Shown here piece after piece: positions 19,368 to 27,900 of a stretch of DNA of 64,000 bases; the stretch's first letter is position 1, and the number at the start of each line of letters is the position of its first letter. This DNA comes from Bacteroidales bacterium (GTDB lineage Bacteria > Bacteroidota > Bacteroidia > Bacteroidales > UBA12077): positions 36,699 through 100,698 of the forward strand of contig JAEINU010000011.1 in the NCBI GenBank assembly GCA_016342685.1. The letters run 5' to 3'. The notes beneath the pieces are model-generated. The model was not told the DNA's origin, did no database searches, and saw only the letters and a list, made by a program, of their open reading frames with translations. Position numbers and translations under genes: made by a program.

Positions 19368-19769
19368 ATGATTATGAAAATTTCGTGTGCAGATTACAAA
19401 TCAGGAGATATGCAGATTTTACTTCATCATATTTACGAGTATAAAAAAGGTTTAAGAAACCTTGTATTACATACAATGAGTAAAAATGAGCAATATCTCG
19501 CCGAAGAGTTATTAATACGTAAAGGTATTTACTACATAATACAAGATGTTAATGACCGCAAGATAAATGTATTTTTTGGTAGAAACCAGTGTGTAAAAAT
19601 TGTTGAATCATTTGGGAACAAATCTTTATCTGATTTCTCTGACGAAGAAGACTTTATACTTGGCATTATGCTAGGTTACGACAGAACTCAACAATGCGAC
19701 AGATATATGAAACGAAAAGGAATTAACACAGAATTTGCTGAAATTAATAGATTGGTAAATATAAATTAA
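19368..19769 (+). CDS. DUF2023 family protein
   Basis: 133 residues. The motif HHIYEYKKGLRNLVLHTM, followed by INVFFGRNQCVKIVESF, is characteristic of DUF2023, a small cytoplasmic family seen next to flavodoxin in iron-starvation loci of anaerobic Bacteroidota. A second ATG two codons in (MKISCADYKS) is an equally good start. A CDRY segment lies near the C-terminus. The function is not established; the pairing with flavodoxin suggests a partner or regulator of flavodoxin use. Confidence 0.75.
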   Translation: MIMKISCADYKSGDMQILLHHIYEYKKGLRNLVLHTMSKNEQYLAEELLIRKGIYYIIQDVNDRKINVFFGRNQCVKIVESFGNKSLSDFSDEEDFILGIMLGYDRTQQCDRYMKRKGINTEFAEINRLVNIN

Positions 19770-19778
19770 CATCAAAAG

Positions 19779-20489
19779 ATGAAAGATTGGTTAAAACAAA
19801 AAGATGTATTTGAAGTAAAAGATGTACGCCAATTAAAAGGCAATTTTTTACCTTCAATATTAAAAAAGGCCCGAGGATTAGACATTAATAAAGGACTTTG
19901 CATAATACAAAGCTTTGAACCTATTCCATTATATTCTGCTTTGTCTGAAATGGGGTATGAATATCATATAGAAAAAATATCTGAAACAGAATATAGAGTT
20001 TATTTTTTTCGAATTGCTATAAATGAAATATCAAATAGTGAAACCGACAGCGAATTACCTTTTAAGCCAACTGCGATAGTAAACTTTAATACTATAGACT
20101 CTAAACTTGCAGATACAGTTGTAAACTTTTGGAATCACATTTGGGGACAAGAAAACCCTGCTATTGACATGAAAACCCGCCTTTTGCTTTCATTGCCGAA
20201 TGGAGTAGGTGCAGGAAGAATGCGTCAAGCAGTACGCGAATTTGTTAAAGCCTATACCATTGGTGTTACAATTGAAGAATTTGATGAGCTTTTTGCTATG
20301 TTCACATGGAATCAGGGTGTAGGCTACTTTGCTTCATAAATTGGACCTTCTGCATTATTTGCTGCTTATAAAATGATAAAAACTCTTGAAGAAAAAGAAA
20401 CAGCCAGAGATAAAATTGTTGATCAGCTTTTAGAAAAATTTGGAGATAAAAATCCTGATGTTAATACATTCTACAACTCAAAGAAATGA
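19779..20489 (+). pseudogene. DUF2249-type protein interrupted by an in-frame TAA
   Basis: The first 186 residues read through a DUF2249-like domain (VFEVKDVRQLKGNFLPSILK, GLCIIQSFEPIPLYSALSEM) and then a helical domain resembling carboxymuconolactone-decarboxylase proteins (LLLSLPNGVGAGRMRQAVRE). A TAA at 20337-20339 stops it at GYFAS. Without any frame change the next 49 codons read IGPSALFAAYKMIKTLEEKE and onward to TGA at 20487, overlapping the next gene's ATG. Intact relatives have a residue such as Glu at this point, so one G-to-T change explains the stop. The product may be a truncated 186-residue protein, a readthrough product, or dead. DUF2249 proteins are tied to NO and iron redox stress. 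Confidence 0.75.
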
Positions 20490-20713
20490 TTTCTAAAGAA
20501 AATAAAATTGCCTACATTCTTTCAAAATATCCTTTCATGAAAGAAAAACTTATTGAACGAAATAAGTTGTTTGCTAATCTTAACAATCCTATAGTTTTCA
20601 ATACGGTAGGTAAATTTGCTAGATTAATTGATGTTGCAAAAGTATCGGGTGAAAAACAAGATGATCTTGTAAACTTTATTAATGCAGAAATAGCTAAAGC
20701 TGAAAATAAATAA
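20486..20713 (+). CDS. DUF1858-like small protein
   Basis: 75 residues, all helical: IAYILSKYPFMKEKLIERNK, then LNNPIVFNTVGKFARLIDVA. This matches the DUF1858 pattern (a short domain that often precedes DUF438 or hemerythrin-type NO-stress proteins). Its ATG overlaps the TGA of the original DUF2249 frame, so it was translationally coupled to it; the new upstream stop may lower its expression. It ends two bases before the next gene. Function unknown. Confidence 0.65.
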   Translation: MISKENKIAYILSKYPFMKEKLIERNKLFANLNNPIVFNTVGKFARLIDVAKVSGEKQDDLVNFINAEIAKAENK

Positions 20714-20715
20714 GA

Positions 20716-21837
20716 ATGAGTAAGAATATATGGGAAATAAATGAAAAATACTTTTGTCCGATTGCAGGATTCTGCCTTTCGACAGAAGAACAGAATTTAA
20801 TTCTCAGTAAATATGTTCGTAAAGGTAGGCAAAAAGCTGTAGCGAGAGTTATGCACGATTTTATAATTACTGGTATTTCTAAAGAATCTGTTATTGCAAA
20901 ATACACACAAAAAATTCTAAATAAAAAGTATAGTGAAGAAATTACTCAACTCAACAATATTGAAGCAAATGAATGGATAGAAAAAGAAGATACTTTTCTT
21001 AACTGGAAAGATTTCGGAGCATTTATATGGGTTTCTGCCTCACATAAAAAATTATCAGAAAAAGATGATGATCGTATCATGCATAAAATTCATATGTATA
21101 GTCATGAGATGTATTTCGAATTTCAAAATGTTCAAAAAAATCTTATAAGATTAGAAAATAAATATGAAACAACATTTGAAAAATATTTGAATATAAGAAA
21201 AAAATACAAGGAGCTAAATAAAGAAGTAAAATTTTTAAAAACATTGAATAATCAATTTTTAAGTAAAAACATTCAATTAGAAGATTTGATTGAAAATGCA
21301 AAAACTGATATTATCGAAAAAGATGGTTTGACAACTCAATTGAGATTATTAAAACAGCAACTTGATATAAAAGAAAAAGAAATAAAAGAATTAAAAGCAG
21401 ATAACAAACAATTATATAAAAAATCAGGCTCTCAGGAAACTCTTTTATCTGAAATAAAACACGATTTCAACGAAGTTATTTCAAACTTTAAATTACAACA
21501 AACCAATTGTAATACATGCGATAGAGTGGATTTATGCAAGAAAAAAGTTCTGATTGTAGGTGGATTAACAAAAATGGAATCTTTTTATCGGAAAATTGTT
21601 AACGAAATGGGTGGGCAATTTAATTATCACGATGGTTATTGTCATCAAAACGAATCGACACTTTCAAATTTAATAAAAAAATCAGACCTTGTTTTATGTC
21701 CGGTGGATGTGAATAGCCATGCCGCTTGCTTACAAGTAAAAAAAGCTTGTAAAAAAACAGGTACTAACTTTTATATGCTAAGAAAATCAAGTATAAGCTC
21801 CGTTTACAACACCTTGCGTGTAGCTGCTTCTGCCTGA
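20716..21837 (+). CDS. DUF2325 protein with central coiled coil
   Basis: 373 residues. The N-terminal 130 residues form a helical domain with an early Cys pair (YFCPIAGFC). Residues 140-260 or so are a long coiled coil (KYETTFEKYLNIRKKYKELN and following). The C-terminal 100 residues carry the DUF2325 Rossmann-like domain (KKKVLIVGGLTKMESFYRKI, LVLCPVDVNSHAACLQVKKA). Just before it lies CNTCDRVDLC, a four-Cys-rich segment able to bind metal. DUF2325 proteins recur in hmu loci of Bacteroidales. It probably acts in the cytoplasm as a sensor or scaffold; this is inferred from architecture. Confidence 0.75.
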   Translation: MSKNIWEINEKYFCPIAGFCLSTEEQNLILSKYVRKGRQKAVARVMHDFIITGISKESVIAKYTQKILNKKYSEEITQLNNIEANEWIEKEDTFLNWKDFGAFIWVSASHKKLSEKDDDRIMHKIHMYSHEMYFEFQNVQKNLIRLENKYETTFEKYLNIRKKYKELNKEVKFLKTLNNQFLSKNIQLEDLIENAKTDIIEKDGLTTQLRLLKQQLDIKEKEIKELKADNKQLYKKSGSQETLLSEIKHDFNEVISNFKLQQTNCNTCDRVDLCKKKVLIVGGLTKMESFYRKIVNEMGGQFNYHDGYCHQNESTLSNLIKKSDLVLCPVDVNSHAACLQVKKACKKTGTNFYMLRKSSISSVYNTLRVAASA

Positions 21838-21870
21838 CATTATTATTAAAAAAACTAAATAAAAAACCTT

Positions 21871-22008
21871 ATGACCGAAGTTATACAAATTACCGAAACT
21901 ACATCTAATGTAAGAATATTTACCATTGGAACACATCGGTTTTTTATAGAAGATTGGAGTAAAAAACAAACGGACTCAAGATTAAAGACTGTTAAAGATA
22001 AGAAATAA
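21871..22008 (+). CDS. 45-residue small protein overlapping hmuR start
   Basis: The frame starts MTEVIQITETTSNVRIFTIG, continues THRFFIEDWSKKQTD, and ends KDKK. Its TAA shares the A with the hmuR ATG (TAATG), a classic arrangement for translational coupling. It has no signal peptide or membrane helix. A plausible start and the exact TAATG junction argue that it is real, and it could be a leader that controls hmuR translation. I do not recognise a family. Confidence 0.55.
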   Translation: MTEVIQITETTSNVRIFTIGTHRFFIEDWSKKQTDSRLKTVKDKK

Positions 22009-24176
22009 TGAAAAAACTTGTTACTTTATTATTAATAGTATCGATTAGTGGGCTAATATATGCTGCTGATCCTAAAATAAAAGTTTTAGATAAAGATAAT
22101 AATGAACCAATACCTTATGCAAATGTTTGTTTTGAAGAAATTAGAGCAAAAGTCAAGTATTATGAAATAACTTCAATAGAAGGTATTGTAAAAAATCCCG
22201 TTCAGGAAAAATCTATTATAGCTATATCTTTTGTAGGTTACAAAACCTTAATAGATACCATAAAAAATAATGAGTCGAAAACTTACCTGATGGAGCAAGA
22301 CTTGTTTAATATGGAACAAGTGGTAATAACAGGTACCCGAACACGAAAAGTCTTAAGCAAAAGTCCAATATTAACAAAGGTTGTTACCAGTGTTGAGTTA
22401 CAGGAAACAGGAGCTGTTACTGCATTAGATGCATTAGAATACTCTATGCCGGGAGTGCAGTTTTCTCCTGATGGTCATGGAGACAATTTGCAAATTCAAG
22501 GATTAGATAACGACTACATATTGGTGTTGGTAAATGGAGAACGAATGGTTGGGGAAACAAGGGGGAATGTGAATTTTAGTCGGCTTAATGCAGAAAATAT
22601 AAAACAAATAGAAATTGTTAATGGAGCTTCTTCTGTACTTTACGGATCTAACGCAATTGGTGCTGTAATAAATATTATTACAAAAGAAAACAACCACATA
22701 AAACCGTTTCAGGCAACAATTAGTTCTCGGTATTCTAAATATAATACATTATTAGTCTCATCAAATGTTGGTATATCAAATCAGAAATTTAATATGCACA
22801 TTAATGGATTTAGAAGCAGAACAGATGGTTATGACCTTACGCCACAAACTCCAGCTTCATATACCGTTGATAAAAATACCGACTATTCAGGGAAGATAAA
22901 ATTAGGATATAAAATAAATGATGTTTTTTTAATAAAAACCTATGGTTCATATTACCAACATAAACTTATAAATCCTGAGCAAAGTACTAAATCGACACAT
23001 AAATTAAATAAGAACTATACTATTGGAGGAAAAGTTTTAATTGATCCAAATGAAAGACAATTAATAGAATTAAAGGTAAATACAGACATTTATAATTCGT
23101 ATACAATTTATGAAAAAAGAAATGATGAAAAAGAGTTAAAGTCTGATTATCAATATTCGTCATTCCTTTTAACGGATACTTACATACCTGTAAAAGAACT
23201 TGAAATTGTCGGTGGTACAGAATTAAATCTTGAGAATATATATTCTTCACAATTATTTGGAGAGACCAGAGATAAAAGTAAAGATTCATACGATTTTAAT
23301 GTATTTCTACAACTCGATTATTCATTTCTTCAAAAATTTGAAGCTATTGCAGGAGTCAGGTATACTTATCATACCAATTACGGTAATCATATAACTCCTA
23401 AGATTTCCATAATGTATTCGCCCGGTAAATTTAAGTTTAGAGGAAATATTGCAAAAGGTTATAAAGCACCTACACTAAAGGAACTGCATTATAATTTTGA
23501 CCATAACGGAATGTTTATGATTTATGGTAATCCTGACTTAAAACCTGAAAATGCTTTTTATACATCGTTATCGGCAGAATATACAAAGAAGTTATTCAAT
23601 ATTTCTGTTAATATTTACAGTAATACTATTAAAGATAAAATAGAATCGATTGATCGTGTTAACAGTCAGGCTGATATGCTGGAAAAGCATTATATGAATA
23701 TTAGTGAGGCTTTATTAAAAGGTCTTGAAAGTTATATTTCTCTTAGTCCCTTAAAAAATACAATCTGTAAAATAGGATATGCATATTCCGATGCAAAAGA
23801 CGAATCGACAAGCTTACAACTTTATGGAAACAGCACGCACAGTGGTACTTTTGCTCTTACGTATAAAATATCGAAAATTAAATTTCCATTAAGTATCAAT
23901 CTAAACGGTAGGGCATCTTCAGGTAGATTATTTCAATATCAGGAAACTGAAGAAAACCCCAATACTGGCGAAGAAGAAATAAACATTTACAAGGAGAAGA
24001 GTGAAGCTTACTCAATTTGGAAGCTAACTTATAATCAACAATTTAAAATTAGAAATAAATTAACTATTCAAACTTTGGCTGGTGTCAATAATGTTTTTGA
24101 TTATAAAGACATGGAAGATCTTGCAATTATTGATCCAGGTAGAAGATTTTTTATAGGACTCAAAATTATACTTTAA
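22008..24176 (+). CDS. hmuR: HmuR, TonB-dependent heme/hemoglobin receptor
   Basis: 722 residues with a signal peptide ending IYAA. A carboxypeptidase-like domain (about 25-100) is followed by a plug domain with VVITGTRTRKVLSKSPILTK, ALDALEYSMPGVQFSPDGH, NDYILVLVNGERMVGE and EIVNGASSVLYGSNAIGAVI. The barrel has a YKAPTLKELHYNFDH...YGNPDLKPEN region typical of heme and hemoglobin receptors, and the chain ends in a short hydrophobic strand. It is followed by hmuY after 19 bases and by hmuS beyond a hairpin, the gene set known as hmuYRSTUV in Porphyromonas, with R and Y swapped. Role: outer-membrane import of heme. Confidence 0.88.
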   Translation: MKKLVTLLLIVSISGLIYAADPKIKVLDKDNNEPIPYANVCFEEIRAKVKYYEITSIEGIVKNPVQEKSIIAISFVGYKTLIDTIKNNESKTYLMEQDLFNMEQVVITGTRTRKVLSKSPILTKVVTSVELQETGAVTALDALEYSMPGVQFSPDGHGDNLQIQGLDNDYILVLVNGERMVGETRGNVNFSRLNAENIKQIEIVNGASSVLYGSNAIGAVINIITKENNHIKPFQATISSRYSKYNTLLVSSNVGISNQKFNMHINGFRSRTDGYDLTPQTPASYTVDKNTDYSGKIKLGYKINDVFLIKTYGSYYQHKLINPEQSTKSTHKLNKNYTIGGKVLIDPNERQLIELKVNTDIYNSYTIYEKRNDEKELKSDYQYSSFLLTDTYIPVKELEIVGGTELNLENIYSSQLFGETRDKSKDSYDFNVFLQLDYSFLQKFEAIAGVRYTYHTNYGNHITPKISIMYSPGKFKFRGNIAKGYKAPTLKELHYNFDHNGMFMIYGNPDLKPENAFYTSLSAEYTKKLFNISVNIYSNTIKDKIESIDRVNSQADMLEKHYMNISEALLKGLESYISLSPLKNTICKIGYAYSDAKDESTSLQLYGNSTHSGTFALTYKISKIKFPLSINLNGRASSGRLFQYQETEENPNTGEEEINIYKEKSEAYSIWKLTYNQQFKIRNKLTIQTLAGVNNVFDYKDMEDLAIIDPGRRFFIGLKIIL

Positions 24177-24195
24177 CAATTAAATACTTAAACAA

Positions 24196-24828
24196 ATGAC
24201 AAAAACAACATTACTTTTAAAAGTTTTATTAATTGCTTTAGCAAGTGCATTTCTTGTTGCATGCGATGATGACGATGATGATCCTAAGCCAACTCAAAAT
24301 GATACGCTAAGCCTTTATACGAAAGATTATACCATTTGGCATTATTTTTCTTTTGAAAACGGAGTTATAGGAACAGGCTCTGCCGATCCTACTGGTGCAG
24401 ATGATGCAGCGTGGAAAGCAAGAGTAGATTGGGATTTAGCATTCCACTATAAAGATGTAAGAACAAATAGTGGTAAATCCGGTGATGGACAAGGAGGAAT
24501 GATTGAAGCAACAAAAACGGAGTTCTCTTTGGTTACAGAAGCCCCAACTACAGGATACTTAGTTGATGATGATTTGGATATCCGGTTGACAGCTGCAATG
24601 CCACCTGCATATGTAACTTCAACTGCTAATGCTGTATGTGATGATTGGGCTTCATATAATCATGATGAGCATGCGTGGGTATTTGTTGAGAAAGTTTTTA
24701 TAGTTAAAACAGCAGGTGGAAAATATGCAAAAATTTGGCTAAAAAGTTTCTTAGATAATGAAGATGCATCAGGAACAATTACAATGGACTATGCTTACCA
24801 GGCAGATGGGAGCACTAATTTAGAATAA
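24196..24828 (+). CDS. hmuY: HmuY, heme-binding surface lipoprotein
   Basis: 210 residues. Signal peptide to Cys23, then six Asp (surface export signal). The HmuY fold signature is clear: YTIWHYFSFENG, WDLAFHYKDVRTNSGKSGDG, then EHAWVFVEKVFIVKTAGGKY, AKIWLKSF and GTITMDYAYQ. HmuY captures heme, also from hemoproteins, and hands it to HmuR. The heme ligands of the family (His or Met pairs) cannot be assigned without an alignment; several His and Met residues are available (HYKD, MIEATK, HDEHAW). A hairpin follows the stop, which may raise HmuY level relative to HmuS. Confidence 0.88.
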   Translation: MTKTTLLLKVLLIALASAFLVACDDDDDDPKPTQNDTLSLYTKDYTIWHYFSFENGVIGTGSADPTGADDAAWKARVDWDLAFHYKDVRTNSGKSGDGQGGMIEATKTEFSLVTEAPTTGYLVDDDLDIRLTAAMPPAYVTSTANAVCDDWASYNHDEHAWVFVEKVFIVKTAGGKYAKIWLKSFLDNEDASGTITMDYAYQADGSTNLE

Positions 24829-24849
24829 GGTTTAGGTTACTTTTATTCT

Positions 24850-24903
24850 GGGTGATTTCCATTACCGAAACGAAAAAGTTGAATTTTGGGAATCACCCTT
24901 TTT
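24850..24903 (+). terminator. Hairpin with T-run between hmuY and hmuS
   Basis: GGGTGATT pairs with AATCACCC, with flanking bases able to extend the stem across a 33-base centre, and five T follow. It ends about 11 bases before the hmuS ATG and probably acts as a partial terminator inside the hmu transcript. Confidence 0.6.
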
Positions 24904-24913
24904 AATAATTTAC

Positions 24914-27900
24914 ATGATGAAGAAAAGATTTTTAGGGATACTGGGTGTTTGTTTTCTTTTAATAATAGGGATAATTGTCTATAAAAAAAACATTGCTCCC
25001 ACTCATATCGCAGTTGTTTCTTTTCCCGATTTCCAAATTGAGAAAATGGAACGTTCAAACGGAAATAAGGGGGTAAAATTACACAATGTCAGCTTAGAAA
25101 ATTTAGATAAAATAAATAAGTATGATTTGATTTTAGTCCGAGGGCATGGAGTAAGAATTAGCACTGAACAGCTTGAACGATTAAGAAAAGCATCAGAAAA
25201 AGGAACAAAAATTTTTGTAGCTGATATTACGAATCCTGAATACGATCTTACAAATATTACAGGTGAAGAACTCGATTACATTAGCGATTTGCTGGATAAC
25301 AAATGCACAAAAAACTTTCAAAATCTTTTCAATTATACCAGAAAAAATATCGATAAAAAAAGCTTCTTTAACCAAGCTTACAGCGATGCTATTATTTTAC
25401 CCGACGATTTTTATTTCCATATCGAAAATGATCAGATTTTTGGTACCATAGAAGAATACGAAAGCTTTTATATAAACAGTGGATTTTATAAAGAAGGAGC
25501 TCCAAGCGTAGCTTTACTTGCCGGAAATATAAACATCCAAAACTCAAACAAAGAACATACAGTAAAACTAATACAAGGTTTAGAAGAACAGGGCTTAAAC
25601 GTATATCCTATACGTTCGTTTGGTGCTAAAAAACTTCAGTTACTAAACGATTGCAATCCTGACCTTGTTATTTTACGACCTCATGGACGATTAGCTATGG
25701 GGCAACAAAACAAAGCTATCAATTGGCTTAAAGAAAAAAATATACCTGTTCTTGCTCCGCTTACTGTATTCGACGAATACGATAAATGGTTAAAAGATCA
25801 GCAAGGAATGAACGGTGGAATGCTATCTATGAGCGTGGTTATGCCCGAACTCGACGGTGCAGTAGCTCCTTATGCTATTGTAGCAAAATTTAAAGGAGAA
25901 TCGGGAAACCTCATTTTTGATGCTATTCCAAACCGAACAGATAATTTTTGCGAAATAACCGCAAACTGGCTTAAGCTTCAAACTAAAAGCAAAGCCAAAA
26001 AGAAAGTAGCTATCTATTATTTTAAAGGCCCTGGAAAAAACTCGTTGGTAGCTGCTAATATGGAGGTTATTCCGTCCTTGTATAACACTTTAAAATCATT
26101 ACAAAAACAAGGGTATAATGTAAGCGGGTTACCTAATACGAAAGGCAAATTCGAGAAACTAATCATGAAAAAAGGTCCTGTTCTGGGAACCTATGCTTTG
26201 GGTGCATTCGATGAATATTTAAAAACAGGTGATCCTGCTTTAGTAGAAAAAGGCATTTATGAAAACTGGTGTAAAGAAGAATTGCCCGAAGATTTATACC
26301 AAGCTGTAACCGAAAGGTATGGCGAAGCTCCGGGAAAATACATGAATGTAGAAAAAAACGATAAACAATACATTGCTGTTACTAGGTTACAGTTTGGAAA
26401 TGTTTGTTTATTACCACAACCACTACCGGGAATTGGTGACGATACTCAACAACTGATTCATGGAGCTAAAACAGCTCCACCACACTCCTATATTGCTTCT
26501 TATTTGTGGACACAGAAAGATTTCCAAGCCGATGCAATTTTCCATTTCGGAACACACGGAAGCTTAGAATTTACTCCCGGCAAACAAGTAGTTTTATCCG
26601 ATTACGATTGGGCCGATCGCTTAATTGGAAATACACCGCATTTTTACATCTATACTATAAGTAATATTGGCGAAGGTATTATTGCCAAACGCAGAAGCTA
26701 TGCAACTTTACTTACTTACCTTACACCACCTTTTATGAAAAGTGGTTTGCACGATGATTTAGAAGAATTAGGTCAAAAAATTGACAAATACAATAGTTTA
26801 CCCGGAGGACCAGTTAAACAACAATATGCCGTATCGGCAAAAATATTAGCCGAGAAGCAAAATATTCATCAAGCAATTGGTTTAGATTCGTTAAAAGCAT
26901 ACGGATCGAACGAGATGCACAAAATTCATGAATATCTTGAAGAAATTGAAGAAGAAAAAGTTATCGCTGGATTATATACCATGGGAGTTCCATACAAAGA
27001 AAAACGGTTAAAAGAAACGGTTACTTTAATGGCTATAGATCCTATCGCATTTAGTTGGGCCGAACTGGATGGTTTAAGAGGAAAAATAAAAGCCAATCAA
27101 TACCAAGATAATTTTTACGTATCGGAAAATTACAGGCCAAAAGCAAAACAAATTATACAAAAACTTCTTAATGGCAATAATACAACACAAGTGTTACAAT
27201 CTCTTTTAAAAAATTCGGAACTGAAACAAGCGCACCAATGGGAAAAAGAAAATGTATCGTACGACCTGATGTCGGTTATGATGTCGGCAACATCTTCTGA
27301 AGATGTAGAAAACGCCAGTTTCTTAAAAGAAGAATTACCCGAACTTATTGTTGATTTATGTAAGGATGAAAAAAACAAAAATTATATCCTAAGTCTTAAA
27401 TCCGATAAGGTATTTAAGAAATCTGTACAATTGATTGATGCTGGTTACAGAAATAAGGCTATTAAAATGGCCGAGAAGATGAAAAAAATAGCTCCTGAAA
27501 TGTATGAAGCTGTTACGATCGCTAAACAAGAAAAAATGTTATCCTTGTTAAATATTATGCAGGATAGCATTTCGAAAAATGAAGTTTTTAAATTGTTGGA
27601 AGATGAAAAGCTTGCCGAGAAAATTAAACAACAAAAAATTGAGTTTCTTAAAAAGAATGCCGAAAAATGTTCTAACAACAAAAATATTGCGTTTTTAGAA
27701 ATAGCTTTTAATTCATCTGATTATGAATTTATTACAAAGTCAAATAAAGCAGAATTATTAAATAACTATTTCATCCTGGAATTTTATAAAAACAATACAG
27801 CATGTTTTGATTACTGTGATGGTAGTGTTGCTCATAAACTGAATAATTTATATCAGAATAAAGATTGGGATAATAAGCTTAAGCAGGCATTACAAGAGAT

